Assembly (NCBI GenBank): GCA_030549495.1
Contig: JAUIRK010000984.1
Span: 62,001 to 126,000 of the forward strand
Source: Nectonema munidae
Taxonomy: Eukaryota > Nematomorpha > Nectonematoida > Nectonematidae
Reading direction: 5' to 3'
Length of the DNA stretch: 64,000 nt
The notes beneath the pieces were generated by a model. It was given only the letters and a program-made list of their open reading frames with translations, searched no databases and was not told the origin of the DNA. Shown here one piece after another: positions 1-11,140 of the stretch. A program made the translations under genes and the position numbers. Position 1 is the first letter of the stretch; each line of letters opens with the position of its first letter.

Positions 1-398
1 GCATTTTTCAGATTCACTCTAAGTTTTTTCTTATATTGTTTTACATTCTTCCGCCATATCACTCAATGATTTCAGTAACGGACCATTCTCCCTTGCACTC
101 GTTTCCGCGAATAAAAGAAAGGAGGACCTTGGCCCAAAATGTGATTCGCCAAACAAATAATTAAATTGCGACATCATTTGCGACCACGCTTTCTTAACAC
201 CGTGTAAATCTCATAAGATCATTAAAACCTCAAATATTCTAGGCATTCTTTGAATTGATTTGATTTAGGAATTTTTGTAATCAATAAATGGTAGGCAGGA
301 GGTAATCCCTTGAGAAAGATTCATGTTCTTTGACCCTCTAACACTTAGAGTTGACCTCGCTGGTAAACTCAGATTGTTGCCAACATCGCCTGAGAATG
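1..398. other. no gene recognised
   Basis: AT-rich sequence without a convincing open frame, RNA gene or repeat end. It runs up to the left terminus of the MITE at 399. Confidence 0.5.
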
Positions 399-543
399 GA
401 TCATGCATAAATGACGTCCCCCAAAAAATTTTTGAACCTCCCCTGTCGTTATTTTTACCCCTCCTGCTTTATTTTTTAGTGCAGAGCATCTGGAATTAGC
501 TTGCTCAGTCCTCCCTGTTAGGGGACGCCATGTATGTATGATC
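399..543. repeat. 145 bp MITE, copy 1, with both terminal inverted repeats
   Basis: The left end GATCATGCATAAATGACGTC and the reverse complement of the right end, GATCATACATACATGGCGTC, match at about 16 of 20 bases, so the unit is a foldback element. The interior is rich in pyrimidine blocks and has no frame. The same interior (a TGCAGAGCAT core, a GCTAATTC-like block and CCTCCC runs) recurs in the opposite orientation at 39388-39495, which shows a dispersed family. No target duplication could be fixed. The superfamily is unknown. Confidence 0.6.
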
Positions 544-2233
544 GTGATGTCTATCAGAGAAGACATGTTTCCTAAAGCCGAGGAGTGTAGAAAGTTGCCA
601 AAATTGTATTTTCATCAGAAAACTGACCTCACTCAGGGTCCAGCAAAACGCTTAGATGCAGTTGGAAAATCATTACCACATGCCACGGACATTATCATGC
701 CACGGATGAACAACTATGTTGAGAGAAAAGTTCGGAGAGCCTGTGGCAGTTAGAGTATATCTTTATCCATGGACCAAACTTTCTAAAATCCTCGTTTGGA
801 AGAAGATCCCTGCAAGAGCTCTTTAGCTTCTACAAAATCGATGGAGGTGTCAATCCCTTCCTTTTAAGAGCTTTCCTACTCGATAGCGCGTCCGCAGAGC
901 TCTTGTTTTGCTCGGAATGAAATTAGAGTGGATGAGCATAAAGAATCGCAGTCTTGGATTGGATAGGGGAGTGGTGTTCTCCGGTATTGTGGTAGTCATA
1001 ACAGAGCATGTAGATCAGATAACGATGGACGGGAGAAAAAGTGATCCAGGCCAAAGTGCCATGCTATTTATATATATGTATGCAATGTGAAGAAAAGCCT
1101 TGAAATAAAAGCTGAAAAGGTCAGTTTTCTCAGAAATTAGTTTTGTTTTATTTATATTTCATTCTAAATTTTTAATGCTATTTTTGTATATCTACGCCGA
1201 ACAAAGGAAACATTGATACCTTAAGTTATTAACCTCTGCGTAGACAAAATGGGATTTAAAAAAACAAAACTGATTTCTGAACTTACCTTTTCAGCTCATA
1301 TTTTAAGATGAATTTTTCTGAAGATTTTTTTAAACTTTAAGAGAAAATTGTATAACCTGAAGAAAGTCTTTACTCGTTTATTACCACTTTCTCCGTGTTT
1401 GGCAATTTCAAAATATTTTTTGTCTCCACTTGTTCAACCTTAAAAAGTTTTCTGGATTAATATATCTAGATTTTTTTATCAAATATTGTAAGTTCAATGG
1501 TGATGATATTTTTTGATTTTGAAAATTTAAAATAGCTACTAATCTCCAATTTGAATTTTTTTATCAACCATATAAAAAATAATTTATCATACTTGTATAT
1601 TTTTTCAAGTATATTACCATAGAAATGAATTTTATTTTTGATTTTTTCAACTTTATTCATAACTAGCCGGTCGCCTGGTCTTTCCATCCTAATTTTACAA
1701 CACTCTACCAATGATCCTATGTGTCGAGCGAGGCGAGAAACGACCACGCCACCGGCTAGTATATATAATATATATTTACAAAATAAACTGGTAAGGAAAG
1801 GATACATTTTGTATTATGCAAACTAATCTAGGAGCATCGTGCTTTATTTTGAAGAGGGACGGAGGATTTTAAAAGGGTCATGCCCTAATCCTCCTCCCCC
1901 TCCTTTAAATACGACGTTGTCTTTCCTTAATATAAGTGTTTCACTCATAAAATAAATATTTTACCTCAATTTGTATACACTTTAAAAACATTTCATTAAT
2001 CCTGAGCGTTTTTGATGTACCAAATGTGCACACGAGAGCTTTCAACAGGTATCATTTTGTTAATAGAAAAATTACTAACACATTAAAAGACAAGTTTTTT
2101 GCTTTGCATTTTAGTATTGAATAAGATGTAAATTTTATGAATGTTATCTATAAACCAACTTTATCGAGGTTAAGGTGTACAAAATGTAGACATTGTAAGT
2201 TTCTTGTCTCATTCACACCTAGAATATCTAGAG
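544..2233. other. non-coding stretch, no gene recognised
   Basis: Short open frames occur at 538-753 and 908-1090 but have no recognisable domain, splice context or codon pattern. The only structured feature is the foldback at 1662-1760. The CT-rich segment near 1830-1915 recalls the MITE at 399, but too weakly to call. Confidence 0.45.
1662..1760. repeat. 99 bp foldback (hairpin-forming) sequence
   Basis: The left arm begins ACTAGCCGGTCGCCTGGTC. The reverse complement of the right arm begins ACTAGCCGGTGGCGTGGTC. They differ at two of 19 positions. It could be a very short MITE. The flanks are AT repeats (TATATA on the right), so a target duplication cannot be told apart from background. Confidence 0.5.
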
Positions 2234-2547
2234 CAGGCGTTCTCAAACTTTTTGACCTAAGGTACCCTTTGGCTCAAAAATTTTTATCACGATCCCCCAC
2301 CATCCTTATCGAAAATATTACGCTTTTTTAGTGTACATCTTTCAGTAACATATTTTCGAATGTAAAACAATCAAACTTCCTTAAATCAAACGGCTTTATT
2401 CAAAAACTAATAAAAAATTATAACTTGAAAACACAAAGGAAAAATAGTACTTTTTGATTTTTCAACATTAACATCAATCAGTGTGAAGAATGTGCCTGCT
2501 TTTCAGAAATTATATCTTCTATCTTTGGTGCATTTTTGGATAAACAG

Positions 2548-4337
2548 TCATAAGTCATGCTCTACATTTAACTGTGATCTATATTTGTTCTTGATATTTA
2601 AAAGCGCAGAAAAACCTTGCTCACACAAGTAAGTTCTTGGAAACATTAGCAAGGATTTCAAAACTACCCTAGATATAAAGAGGTAGATATCACACATCTT
2701 AGACCAGAATGTTTTGAGAGAATGTGTTTCAAATGCATCTTTTGTAGTAGAGTCGTTTACCAACTCTAAAAATTCTTTTTGCATATCTTCTGAGGGAAGA
2801 TTAACATCCATGCTAAAAGGATTTCTAATCAATTTCGATTCAATCTCATTTCGTTCTGAAAAATAAGCATGAAGCTCAATCTGTAAAGCTGCTAAATGGG
2901 ATTTAAAAGCTTCAGAATGTCTAGTTTTTCTTTATATTCTTTTTTATCAAGCATTTGCTAAGATGTTCAAACATATTAAAATGTCCATTTTCAATCCTTT
3001 CTTCCCAAAGTTTAATGGTAATGGTACTGTAGGGTGTTTTCGCTTGTATCCAACTATGAGGAAAGCAAGCTTGATGTAGGATCGAACCCAAGACCTTGAG
3101 TTATCAAATCCGGCATCTAACCAACCATACCCACGCCCCTTCTAAGCTTTTTTAAGATGAATTTTGTAAGCTTCATCATAAACGATCTCAGTTTGTCCAC
3201 GAAATCAATCACAGTTATAAGCCTACCTTTAAATGACAAATTAAATGAATTAAACGTGAAAAATATCAGTTAAATAGGCAAGCTTTTGAAGCCATTGCTT
3301 GTCTGATAGTTTTCTTGCAAATTCCATTGACTTTAACTTGTTATCTCGCATGAAGAATTCAGTAAGTCAGTGATTCAACACTTGCTAATACATTTCCTCT
3401 CAACAACCAGCGAACTTCAGTGTGAAGGAGTACATTTTCTTCGTTGCTTCCAAATTTCTGGCACACGAGTAAAAAAAGTTTTGTATTTAAGGCGTTAGAT
3501 TAGATTGAGTTCACCGTGTGTACAACATCGTCAAGCACTGATTTTAAATCAGATGGGAGAGTTTTTGATGCCAACGTTTAGCGATGCAACATGCAATGAA
3601 GATGTTTTATTTCAGAAGTCACTTTCTTGAAAACCTGAACGATGGCCGAGCATTACTGGTGCTCCGTCAGTGGTGATTGCACATACATTTCTCCAACTTA
3701 ATCCTTTCTGAAAAACAATGAAATTTGGTTGAAAATATCTTCACCTTTTGTTGTTGATTTCAATGTTTGACAAAACAAAAATTCCCCTTAAAATCTTGAT
3801 CTTCGATATATCTTACATTACAAATACAAGGAGTTGAGCACATGAAGCAGTATCAGTCGACTCATCAAGTTGAATTGCAAAATTTCCGAAAGCCGAATCT
3901 TTTATTTCTGTAGTTATCTGTTGCTTGACATCATCAGACATCTGCTATTCGTCGATGAACAGAATCCTTTGAAAGAGGTATTGATGAAGCCTTCTGAGCA
4001 GAGTCACTTCCAATGAGACAACTTATTATATCTTTACAACGAGGAACTATCAATTTCTCTTCTATTTTATGGAGCTTCCTTCTTGTGCTATTCTTAATGA
4101 TGCCATGTAAGATGCACGTAAGCCGGCTTCATAAATTGAATAAGAGGTCGTGAAGAATGAAAACGTCTTTTTAAACCTCTTTTTTTGCTTGAAAAATGCA
4201 ATATTTTTGCTGTTGAAATTAGGATGGCAACTATTTAAATGGCATTTCAAAAAACAGGCTTCCTGCATCCACTGATAAAACTTATTAAGAAGTGTATTGC
4301 CAAATTGAATGTAGCTCTCATTTGAAAAATATACCAA
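2548..4337 (-). pseudogene. decayed hAT transposase (ZBED5/SCAND3-like type)
   Basis: The best piece is 2832-2548. It contains NPFSMDV, then FLELVNDSTTKDAF, FW, and finally YLCEQGFSALLNIKNKYRSQL. This order matches the C-terminal hAT dimerisation region of the domesticated ZBED5/SCAND3-type proteins, where the CE.GFSAL segment supplies the conserved glutamate. Upstream, from 4337 downward, only scattered fragments remain in different frames, with many stops, and the SINE interrupts the region. In intact relatives the protein has an N-terminal BED zinc finger and an RNase H-like DDE core split by an all-helical domain. Neither can be followed here. It is not a host gene. Confidence 0.8.
3011..3141 (-). 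repeat. tRNA-derived SINE, copy 1
   Basis: Read on the minus strand, the head carries an A-box-like TGGTTGGTTAGATGCC and a B-box GGTCTTGGGTTCGATCC, the two internal RNA polymerase III promoter elements. They are followed by a non-tRNA body ending in GGTACCATTACCA or close to it (tAcAGTACCATTACCA here). It lies inside the hAT relic, so it inserted later. The head and body match the copy at 26527-26660 closely. Confidence 0.85.
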
Positions 4338-4512
4338 TCAAATCAATTTTTGATAATAAAAAAATAAATGCGTGTATCCATTTTAAAATTTAGTTAGACG
4401 AAAAAATCTGAAGTAATTTTTTGAACTATTTTTTTTAATCAATTTTTTGTAAGTTTTAAAAGCTCACGTACCCCTGAAAAATTTCTCGCGAACCCGAGTT
4501 TGAAAAACTCTG

Positions 4513-6144
4513 ATCTAGAGGTGATCATATTTCTCGTGATTTTATTCAGAATTCGCAAGCATATGTCTTAGTCAAACGCATGGATATTAGTTCATTTGCT
4601 TTCATTTTTTTTTTCTGCACTTTCGAAATGCACAAAAGAAAAATTTGGCATTTTTAAAGTACAAAAATGTTTTGTTAGACTGATTACATTTTTTACACCC
4701 AAAACACTTTACCAAAAGGGTAAAATTTATAGAGTAGTGTATATGATGTCTTAAAGGTAAAACAAATATAGAATACTTCACTGAGGAGATTCTTTTTCAT
4801 GGAAGCAAACAGCCAATGTCTCTATACATGACAAAAGAAACTCACATCGGCGTCCCCTGTATTTAGTCTATTTCCTATTTTGTGGTAGATTGAGGCAAAG
4901 AATTCTCTTAACCTATTTCATCTCAGAAAAAACAAACTAAACCGAGTAATTTCATATAAAAGTACCTCAAATGCAGAAATCTTTGGTGCTAGTTAGAACT
5001 GACTGTATAATGAAATGGGTTTAAAATTGCAAAGTAGCAATTTTACACGCATGGTTCTATACGAAGTTTCGCTAAACTGTTTGCATACCTTATTAGATAC
5101 AAGCCAACAACACTTCCTCTAACGTATATTGCAGACATCCTCGCTTTTCCGCAAGAAGCAGCAACGTCTTCCCCACCTTCCTCCAACATGCCAGGCCGCA
5201 ATTTAGGCTCCCCTCCGCTTTTTGCTCCGCGGTTGCTCTCCTTCCTGGCACAGCACAATGCTGTTCTCACACGTTCCCCCAATAATTCCACCGTCATCCT
5301 AAACACTCTGGCTGAATTTCAAGATATTGACATTTCTCGATTGAATTTCAGTTGTAAGTTCAATGCGGAGCTCACTTTCTGACTTTTCTATCTCCTTACG
5401 TTGAAGAAGACCCGGGCTCCAATCAAATGATATTAGTATATATATGAATGAAGCACCACACCTTTAACTAACTCTTCTTTTTTGCTTGAAAGAGATAATA
5501 CCTTAAGTTTATTTTAGCTTGACACTTTGTCTTAATCTCCAATACGTGTCTAAAGTTTTGATCCAAGGACGCAAAACCAAACAAATGCAATTGTCATTCG
5601 TTCTAGCATTATGAAATCTTGGTCATGGAGTACCAGCCTATACTTGTAATTTGCAGAGTTTATTAAAGCATGTATGTGAGTGTGTTTGCTTCAAATCGTT
5701 GACTTGGAGAGTGATATTTTTATTATATTTTTTATTTAATGTTTTTGCATGTAAGGATATCTAAATGTGCAATTTTAGTTCATTTATTAAGTTCTCGATA
5801 TGCACATATTCCTGAAATATTTAATTCTGACGTTTATTCTTTATCTTTTATTATATTCTTTATCCTGTATATTGTTATTTTTTTATGGAAAACTTTTCAT
5901 TTATATTTATCTTATATTTCAAACTCCAATTTTCACCAAATAAATACTTGCGGTAATTTTTTCCACTTGAAATAAAATTGCGCTGCAGGAATCCATACTT
6001 CAGATTTAACAATTTATTCCCTTTCTCTCATTCTTAAACTGTAGAGAAAGGTCTATCAAAATCTTCTCCTTTCTTCTTTTCCAAAAATATTTTCAAAAAG
6101 ATAAAATATCTGTTTTTATGCTCCATTTTGGCTAATACGGTTAA
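4513..6144. other. non-coding stretch with one possible exon
   Basis: Mostly AT-rich and featureless. The exception is the GC-richer segment at about 5040-5350, described separately as a possible exon. Confidence 0.4.
5038..5353 (+). CDS. possible host exon of unknown product
   Basis: A run of 105 codons without a stop begins after an AG at 5036-5037 and ends in phase 1 at a good donor, GTAAGT at 5354. The segment is clearly richer in G and C than its surroundings. The reading starts QFYTHGSIRSFAKLFAYLIR, continues with a Pro/Ser-rich middle, and ends FQDIDISRLNFS. I recognise no family. Against it: the acceptor lacks a pyrimidine tract, an 87-codon frame is also open on the other strand (5043-5306), as happens in GC-rich patches, and no partner exon was found. 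The internal ATG at 5188 could be a start. Confidence 0.25.
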
Positions 6145-8622
6145 AAAAATTAGTGATGTATGCCTGAAAATCAGTTCTGTAAAAAAATTCAAAAAAATCG
6201 CTATATATGGTAAAAATATTTTTTTTATTTTGTATATTTTGGCTTATAATACTTTCTTCAATCATGTTGAATATGAAATATTTATTTAAAAAATAAAAAA
6301 CATTATAAAATCTTTAGAATATTAGTATGAGAGAAGGAAGCAACCTGAAAACTAATTGAAAAGAGAATATGTGATAGAAATTATTTAAAAAATATACGTA
6401 TCTTGACTAAATAGAAGGAAAAGATGTTGACCGTGAAAAAAAGATTCCTTTTTTACGAATGAAAAATCTTTAAATATATAGCTTATCATCTAGGATTACA
6501 ATTATCACTTAACTAAGATGTGCAGGAAAGTGAAAATTTAGAATAGGTCAGAGTTATCAAAACTGTCTCAAATGCCAAAATGTGAAGATTTAGTTACTCA
6601 AGATATTTTATCACTTGATAATAAAATAGCCTAAGATCATCAAGAAGATTCTTTAATCAGAATGCTTTGAGAGAGGAAAAATTCTGTTCAAAATAAATCC
6701 TTAAAAAGGTTTTTCAAACACACAGAAGAAAATAAATTTGTAATGAAAAAAGAGTTACCAAGAAAAGATCATCATAGAATAAATATCAAAATTACATACT
6801 GTAAGTAAAGGATAGAGGAAATGACATAGAGACTACGAGCCGATAGTAAATTTGTAGGCAAAACGATGGAGGCCCTATCGAGTGAATTAAACATCTAAAA
6901 ATAATTACCAGAGAAATACTGCAAGTAGAATTTATTTTGAAGTTAGAACAAAAAACTTCGATTCTCTTACTTAAGACAAACAACAAGCTTGAAGTTTTTT
7001 CTGATGATTATTCATACGATAATGAAGTCACGAAACCAATTAAAAAGAAATCTAAATTCCCATCTGTTAAATGGAAAAAACAGAAAGTTTTCAAGGTTCC
7101 TTATTGAATACTTTTTCTGAAGATGTCAACGATTTATACTGTTTATATCATGACAAGACTCCTTTTCAACTTTGGAATCTGTTTTTTACAAAAGAAATAG
7201 TTGAAAATATAACTTATCAAACAAAAGTATTTGCAATGCGTGATAATGATTCTTCTTTTTAGCTTACTGAGCAAGATATTCTTAATTTTTTGGGTATTGT
7301 ATTGCTATCTGGGTATCATATACTTTCAACTGAGCAAGATTATTGGTCTAATCAACCAGACTTGGGAGTTCAATTAGTATCTCAAACAATGAGTAGAAAT
7401 AAATTTTTAAAAATAAAACAAAATTTGCACTTCAATGATAACAGGAATTTAGACCCAAATGACAAAATGTCTAAAGTAAGACCATTATTCGATGATTTAA
7501 ATAAATCTTTAATTCAATTTGGAATTTTTCACTCAAATTTGAGCATTGACGAAAGTATGGTACGATATTTTGGAAGACATAGTTCAAAATTGTTTATCAA
7601 AGGAAAGCCTATTCGATTTGGTTACAAGATTTGCTGTCTCTGCGGTTCCGATGGCTATCCATATTTTCTGAAAATATTTTGCGGAAAAAACAATGAAAAA
7701 AGAAAAAAGGGTCTTGGAGCAACTGTTGTAAATGAAATGCTTGAAAAGGTAAAAGTTTTATCTAATATAGAAAATCATGTCTTTTACTTCGATAATTTTT
7801 TTTACAAGTTATCAACTGTTAAAGGAATTGAAAACTCAAAATGCCAAAGCAATTGGAACAGTAAGAAAAAACAGATGCATGCTGGCTTGTTTTTATGTCT
7901 CAAAAATTAAAATTACGTCGAGAATTTGATTATTGTTGTGATTGCGATATTTATTTTTGTAAGTGGAATGATAATTCTGAAGTTTTAATTGGTAGCACTC
8001 TTGGTACATCATTTAGAAGAATTAAAAAACAAGGAAGCGTTACTATAAAAACACCCAACTTAATTAAAATGTATAATTTCTTTTATCCTCATATAGGCCA
8101 ATGATTCGTGGAAAAAAATGGTACTGGCCTTTGTTTGTACATTCTTTGAATGTATCAATAGTTTCTGCTTGGTTGTTTTATTGCAAGTTGCACTCTAAAG
8201 AAAAATTGTCTCACTTAGAATTTAGAAGAAGCATTCTTTATGTTTACTAAATACGAAACATCCTAAAAATAAAAATGGAAAAAAGTAAACTTACCACCAG
8301 ATATACGATTTGATGACATCGATCACACTAAAGTTTCTACTACCCAAGGAAGATGTAAAGTTTGTTTAAAAAATACACGTATAATGTGTTCTAAGTGCCA
8401 AATTCGTCTTCATGTTGATAAAAGCTCTAAGTGTTTTGATTTATATCATAAAAAATAAACTTCTTTTTTATTTTGCACTAACCCTTACAGTGTTCCCACA
8501 TGGCAACATTCGTATAAAATCAAACTAATTTCTAGAAAAAAATTAACGAGTGAATTCTATCCTTTTTATATAAAATAAAATCAAAAAAATTTACTTATAT
8601 TTTATGAGTGGCATGAAAAGGG
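6145..8622 (+). mobile_element. piggyBac-superfamily DNA transposon relic
   Basis: It holds a decayed piggyBac transposase on the plus strand. The right end is probably the GGCATGAAAAGGG ending at 8622, followed by TTAG, a one-base change from the TTAA target of this superfamily. The left end is less sure: TTAA at 6141-6144 is followed by AAAAATTAGTGATG, loosely like the terminal repeat of the element at 48125. About 225 bp (6415-6640) matches the reverse complement of 49190-49400 inside that non-autonomous element, so the two are related. Confidence 0.7.
6520..8457 (+). pseudogene. broken piggyBac transposase (DDE_Tnp_1_7 type)
   Basis: The middle block 7071-7910 reads with family landmarks in order: TPFQLWNLFFTKEIVE, the TMSRNKFLKIKQNLHF block, DKMSKVRPLFDDLN, then SIDESMVRYFGRHSSK (first catalytic Asp), KPIRFGYKI, and VFYFDNFF (second Asp). 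A stop at 7260-7262 and frame changes near 7090 and 7900 break it. After 8104 the frame jumps from MYNFFYPHIG straight to RGKKWYWPLFVHSLNVSIV. The usual GGVD segment, with the third Asp, has therefore been lost by an internal deletion. The 8350-8457 end is a Cys-rich tail (CKVCLKN, CSKCQIRLH), the zinc-binding C-terminus of piggyBac proteins. It cannot code for an active enzyme. Confidence 0.9.
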
Positions 8623-8626
8623 TTAG

Positions 8627-9553
8627 AAATCGGGATAGGGAAGTCTTTTGGTTTCTCCAATATAGATACTATTGCACAGGAAGCATTTTATCTTATAAAT
8701 GATGTTGATGTGGTTGCATTTGATGGGTAGTGGATATGGTTTAGGTTTTGATTTGACGGCTTTTTTGGATATTTGTAATAGGGTGATTATGTTTCTTGAT
8801 GATCATTTCTATTTTTTGCATATAGGAGGTAGTATTAGAGGAGTACGAGTAGAAGAAAAATATAGTTCATTGAGGAATAGATTTTTTATGGAACATATAG
8901 GGTACGGAAGGCTGAGAATTCGGAGTGCCATTTATTCAGGATATGGGGGAGTATCCGTTTTGAAGAAAAATTGAATTAAGGTTTTCAATATCACTGCCCA
9001 GTAAGACTTTGGTATTGTTGATTTTCTATATTCTTGGGATATGGCCGAGGTAGGTGGTATTTTTGATGTGCATAGAGTGGGCATAGTTGTAATTAAGAAA
9101 AATGGATTTTTATGTGATGAATTAAATGTGTTGTTTACTATTTGGATCTGGATGTCTAAGTAATTAAGTTCTGTTTCGTTGGTTTCCTTGGTGAACTTGA
9201 TATGTGGATCATGGTGGTTGGCGAATTCGAAAAATTCGTTAAGGTTATTAGAGGTGTTCCATAGAAAGAAAATTTCGTCGACATATCTGTGCCAGGTTTC
9301 ATGGGGGAAATTAGGGTGCTAGGAGAGTTTTATTTCTAAGGAGTGTAAGTAAATATTGGATAAAATAGATGAAAGTTTACATCCCATGGGCAAGCCTTTA
9401 ATTTGTTTGTAAAGGGTTTGTTCATGGAATATGAGGTCATTGTGTAGGACGTGAGTGCGGGATTCCTTTAAAAGATCGGTGTTGTCGGTATTAAAAGGTG
9501 ATATATCAAGGTGTTCTTCATTAAAACTTTTAAGAATATCAGGTTTCCAAATA
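8627..9553 (-). mobile_element. Penelope-like retroelement fragment (RT plus start of GIY-YIG domain)
   Basis: The minus-strand translation shows IKGLPMGCKLSSILSNIYLH, then WHRYVDEIFFLWNTSNNLNE, then HIKFTKETNETELNYLDIQI. These are the palm motifs of a Penelope-type reverse transcriptase: GxxMGxxLS, the RYVDD box (here YVDE) and the LxYLDI segment. Near 8690 it reads KIKCFLCNSIYIGETKR, the first part of a GIY-YIG endonuclease, the domain that follows RT in these elements. Both ends are lost, and the reading frame is interrupted. Its end near 8627 coincides with the right end of the piggyBac relic, so the piggyBac probably landed in it. No counterpart left of the piggyBac was found. Confidence 0.8.
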
Positions 9554-10138
9554 TATAAATAGTTTTATCATTTCTTGTATCACTCAAGTGAGTGTTGAAT
9601 GAACTTTTTCTGAGGCTAAAAGACAAAATAGTTGAAAGCGCTCTTTTTATTACGATGTAATAATTGAATTTTTAATAAACTTCTCCAAATTTCTCCATTT
9701 TATATGAAATTTTTATTTCATTAAATATCAAATTTGATGTTTTTTGAATTTTGCTTAACAAACTATGTTAAATCAAATAAAGTGCAAAGAAAAAAAAATA
9801 TTAAAAAAAAAATTATATAAATATTTTTTAAAAAAATATTTAAAATTTTTTTAAAAAAAAAAAAACTTTTCCCCCTCCTTTTTTAATTTTTTAAAATGGT
9901 TTTATTTTCTGATACGATTTTACGGTACATAAATGTGAAGTAAAAATTATGAAATTTCTTCTCGACCGTAACGTAGGCCATCGCTTCTATCAAGGCCACA
10001 CTAATTCTTGATCAATTATCCCATGCATAGTAAACTTATGTGATATAGTGAATTTAAATTTATAGTGATTTTGAAAAAATTTAGATCCATCAATACACCA
10101 AACATTTTGTAAAAATGAAAATTTGTTTATGTTTTTAA
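9554..10138. other. AT-rich stretch, nothing recognised
   Basis: Contains long A and T runs around 9780-9870. No frame, repeat end or RNA gene was seen. Confidence 0.6.
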
Positions 10139-10964
10139 ATGAGAGAAAATAGTTTTCAATCGTTAAAATTTTATATCAATGAATATTTTCAGACTCGCGT
10201 TAAAAAAATTTCAACAAAGGTCACTTTAATCTTTATCAGTACGTTTGTTACATTTGAAAACTTTAATTTTTTCAAGTCAAGAAATTTTTTTTTCAATAGC
10301 TATTTGGGAATTAATATTTTGACTAGCTATTCAGTTTAAAAGCAATTGCTTAATATTTGAGCAGAGATATTTTTTATAATGTTCGATTGTTAAATTTTGG
10401 AAGTTACACTGTACAGTGTACATAATTAATTAAATAATTTTTGTTAAGAAAATTTGTTGATTATTATAATAAAAATATATTATCGAAAAAAATGTTTCAG
10501 TTGTTAAAAATGTACTTGATTTATTTTTGACAGCTGTCAGAATTTTATTTGTAGACAGAGAAATAGTCAAAAACGCAATGTTTTTCTTATTTTCGTATAC
10601 TATGATTTTTATGATATATGTTAGTTAAAATGGGTTTTTTTCTGATTTTGTGTTCTTAGACTTAAATAATTTTATGAAAAGTGATTTAACTACCGTTTTT
10701 TGTATACTATGATTCCTTACAGAATGTAAAAAATACAAGCGTTACCAAACCACCCTATAAGGGTTAGCTACTTCAATGTTGGCTTTTGCTGCTTATAAAA
10801 ACTTGAAAATATCAAATAAAGTGTCGATAAACTATCTCATTTTTTATGCCTCCTATTATTTTGAAATTATTCTGAGAACAGACAGTTTCATTTTAAATAG
10901 TGAAAATTGCTTTAATAGTTTATTTTGTCTCCTTCTCTCTTATGTTAATTATGTAGCTAATTTT
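10139..10964 (-). repeat. partial copy of the non-autonomous hAT seen at 20807-22410, inverted
   Basis: 10139-10580 matches the reverse complement of 21425-21785, and 10770-10964 matches the reverse complement of about 20905-21090. Shared landmarks include TCAATCGTTA, TGACAGCTGTCA and GTTAATTATGTAGCT. The terminal repeats are missing here, and the 263 bp insert of the other copy is absent. The short open frames in this stretch are chance frames inside the repeat. Confidence 0.8.
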
Positions 10965-10987
10965 TCAATTTTGAGTAAAAAGTAAGT

Positions 10988-11140
10988 AAGGTAAAGGTAC
11001 CGTGAGTGTGTTTTCATTGACAAGGCACTGATGTACCGCTTATGTCAAACTATGAACAAATTGGTATCGATGAGAAATCGAACCCAGAGGCTTTCGTGCC
11101 GAGTCCATCTTCTCAACCAACCTGTCATGCCACCCATAGG
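10988..11140 (-). repeat. tRNA-derived SINE, copy 2
   Basis: Read on the minus strand, the A-box region is TGACAGGTTGGTTGAGAAG and the B-box is CTCTGGGTTCGATTTC. The body contains AGCGGTACATCAGTGCC and GTCAATGAAAACAC, shared with the copy at 60215-60350. The end GGTACCTTTACC is common to the whole family. Confidence 0.85.

Larger units (their letters stand above)
2234..4512 (-). mobile_element. hAT-superfamily DNA transposon relic with perfect 8 bp target duplication
   Basis: The ends are CAGGCGTTCTCAAACT on the left and, reverse-complemented, CAGAGTTTTTCAAACT on the right, both typical of hAT. They are flanked by the identical 8 bp duplication ATCTAGAG at 2226-2233 and 4513-4520. The 2279 bp interior carries decayed transposase on the minus strand and a tRNA-derived SINE at 3011-3141. 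It is inactive by decay of the gene, although both termini survive. Confidence 0.9.

Noticed and set aside
5043-5306. 87-codon minus-strand frame
   Set aside because: Lies opposite the longer plus-strand open stretch with a better splice donor; neither is proven, and both can arise in a GC-richer patch.
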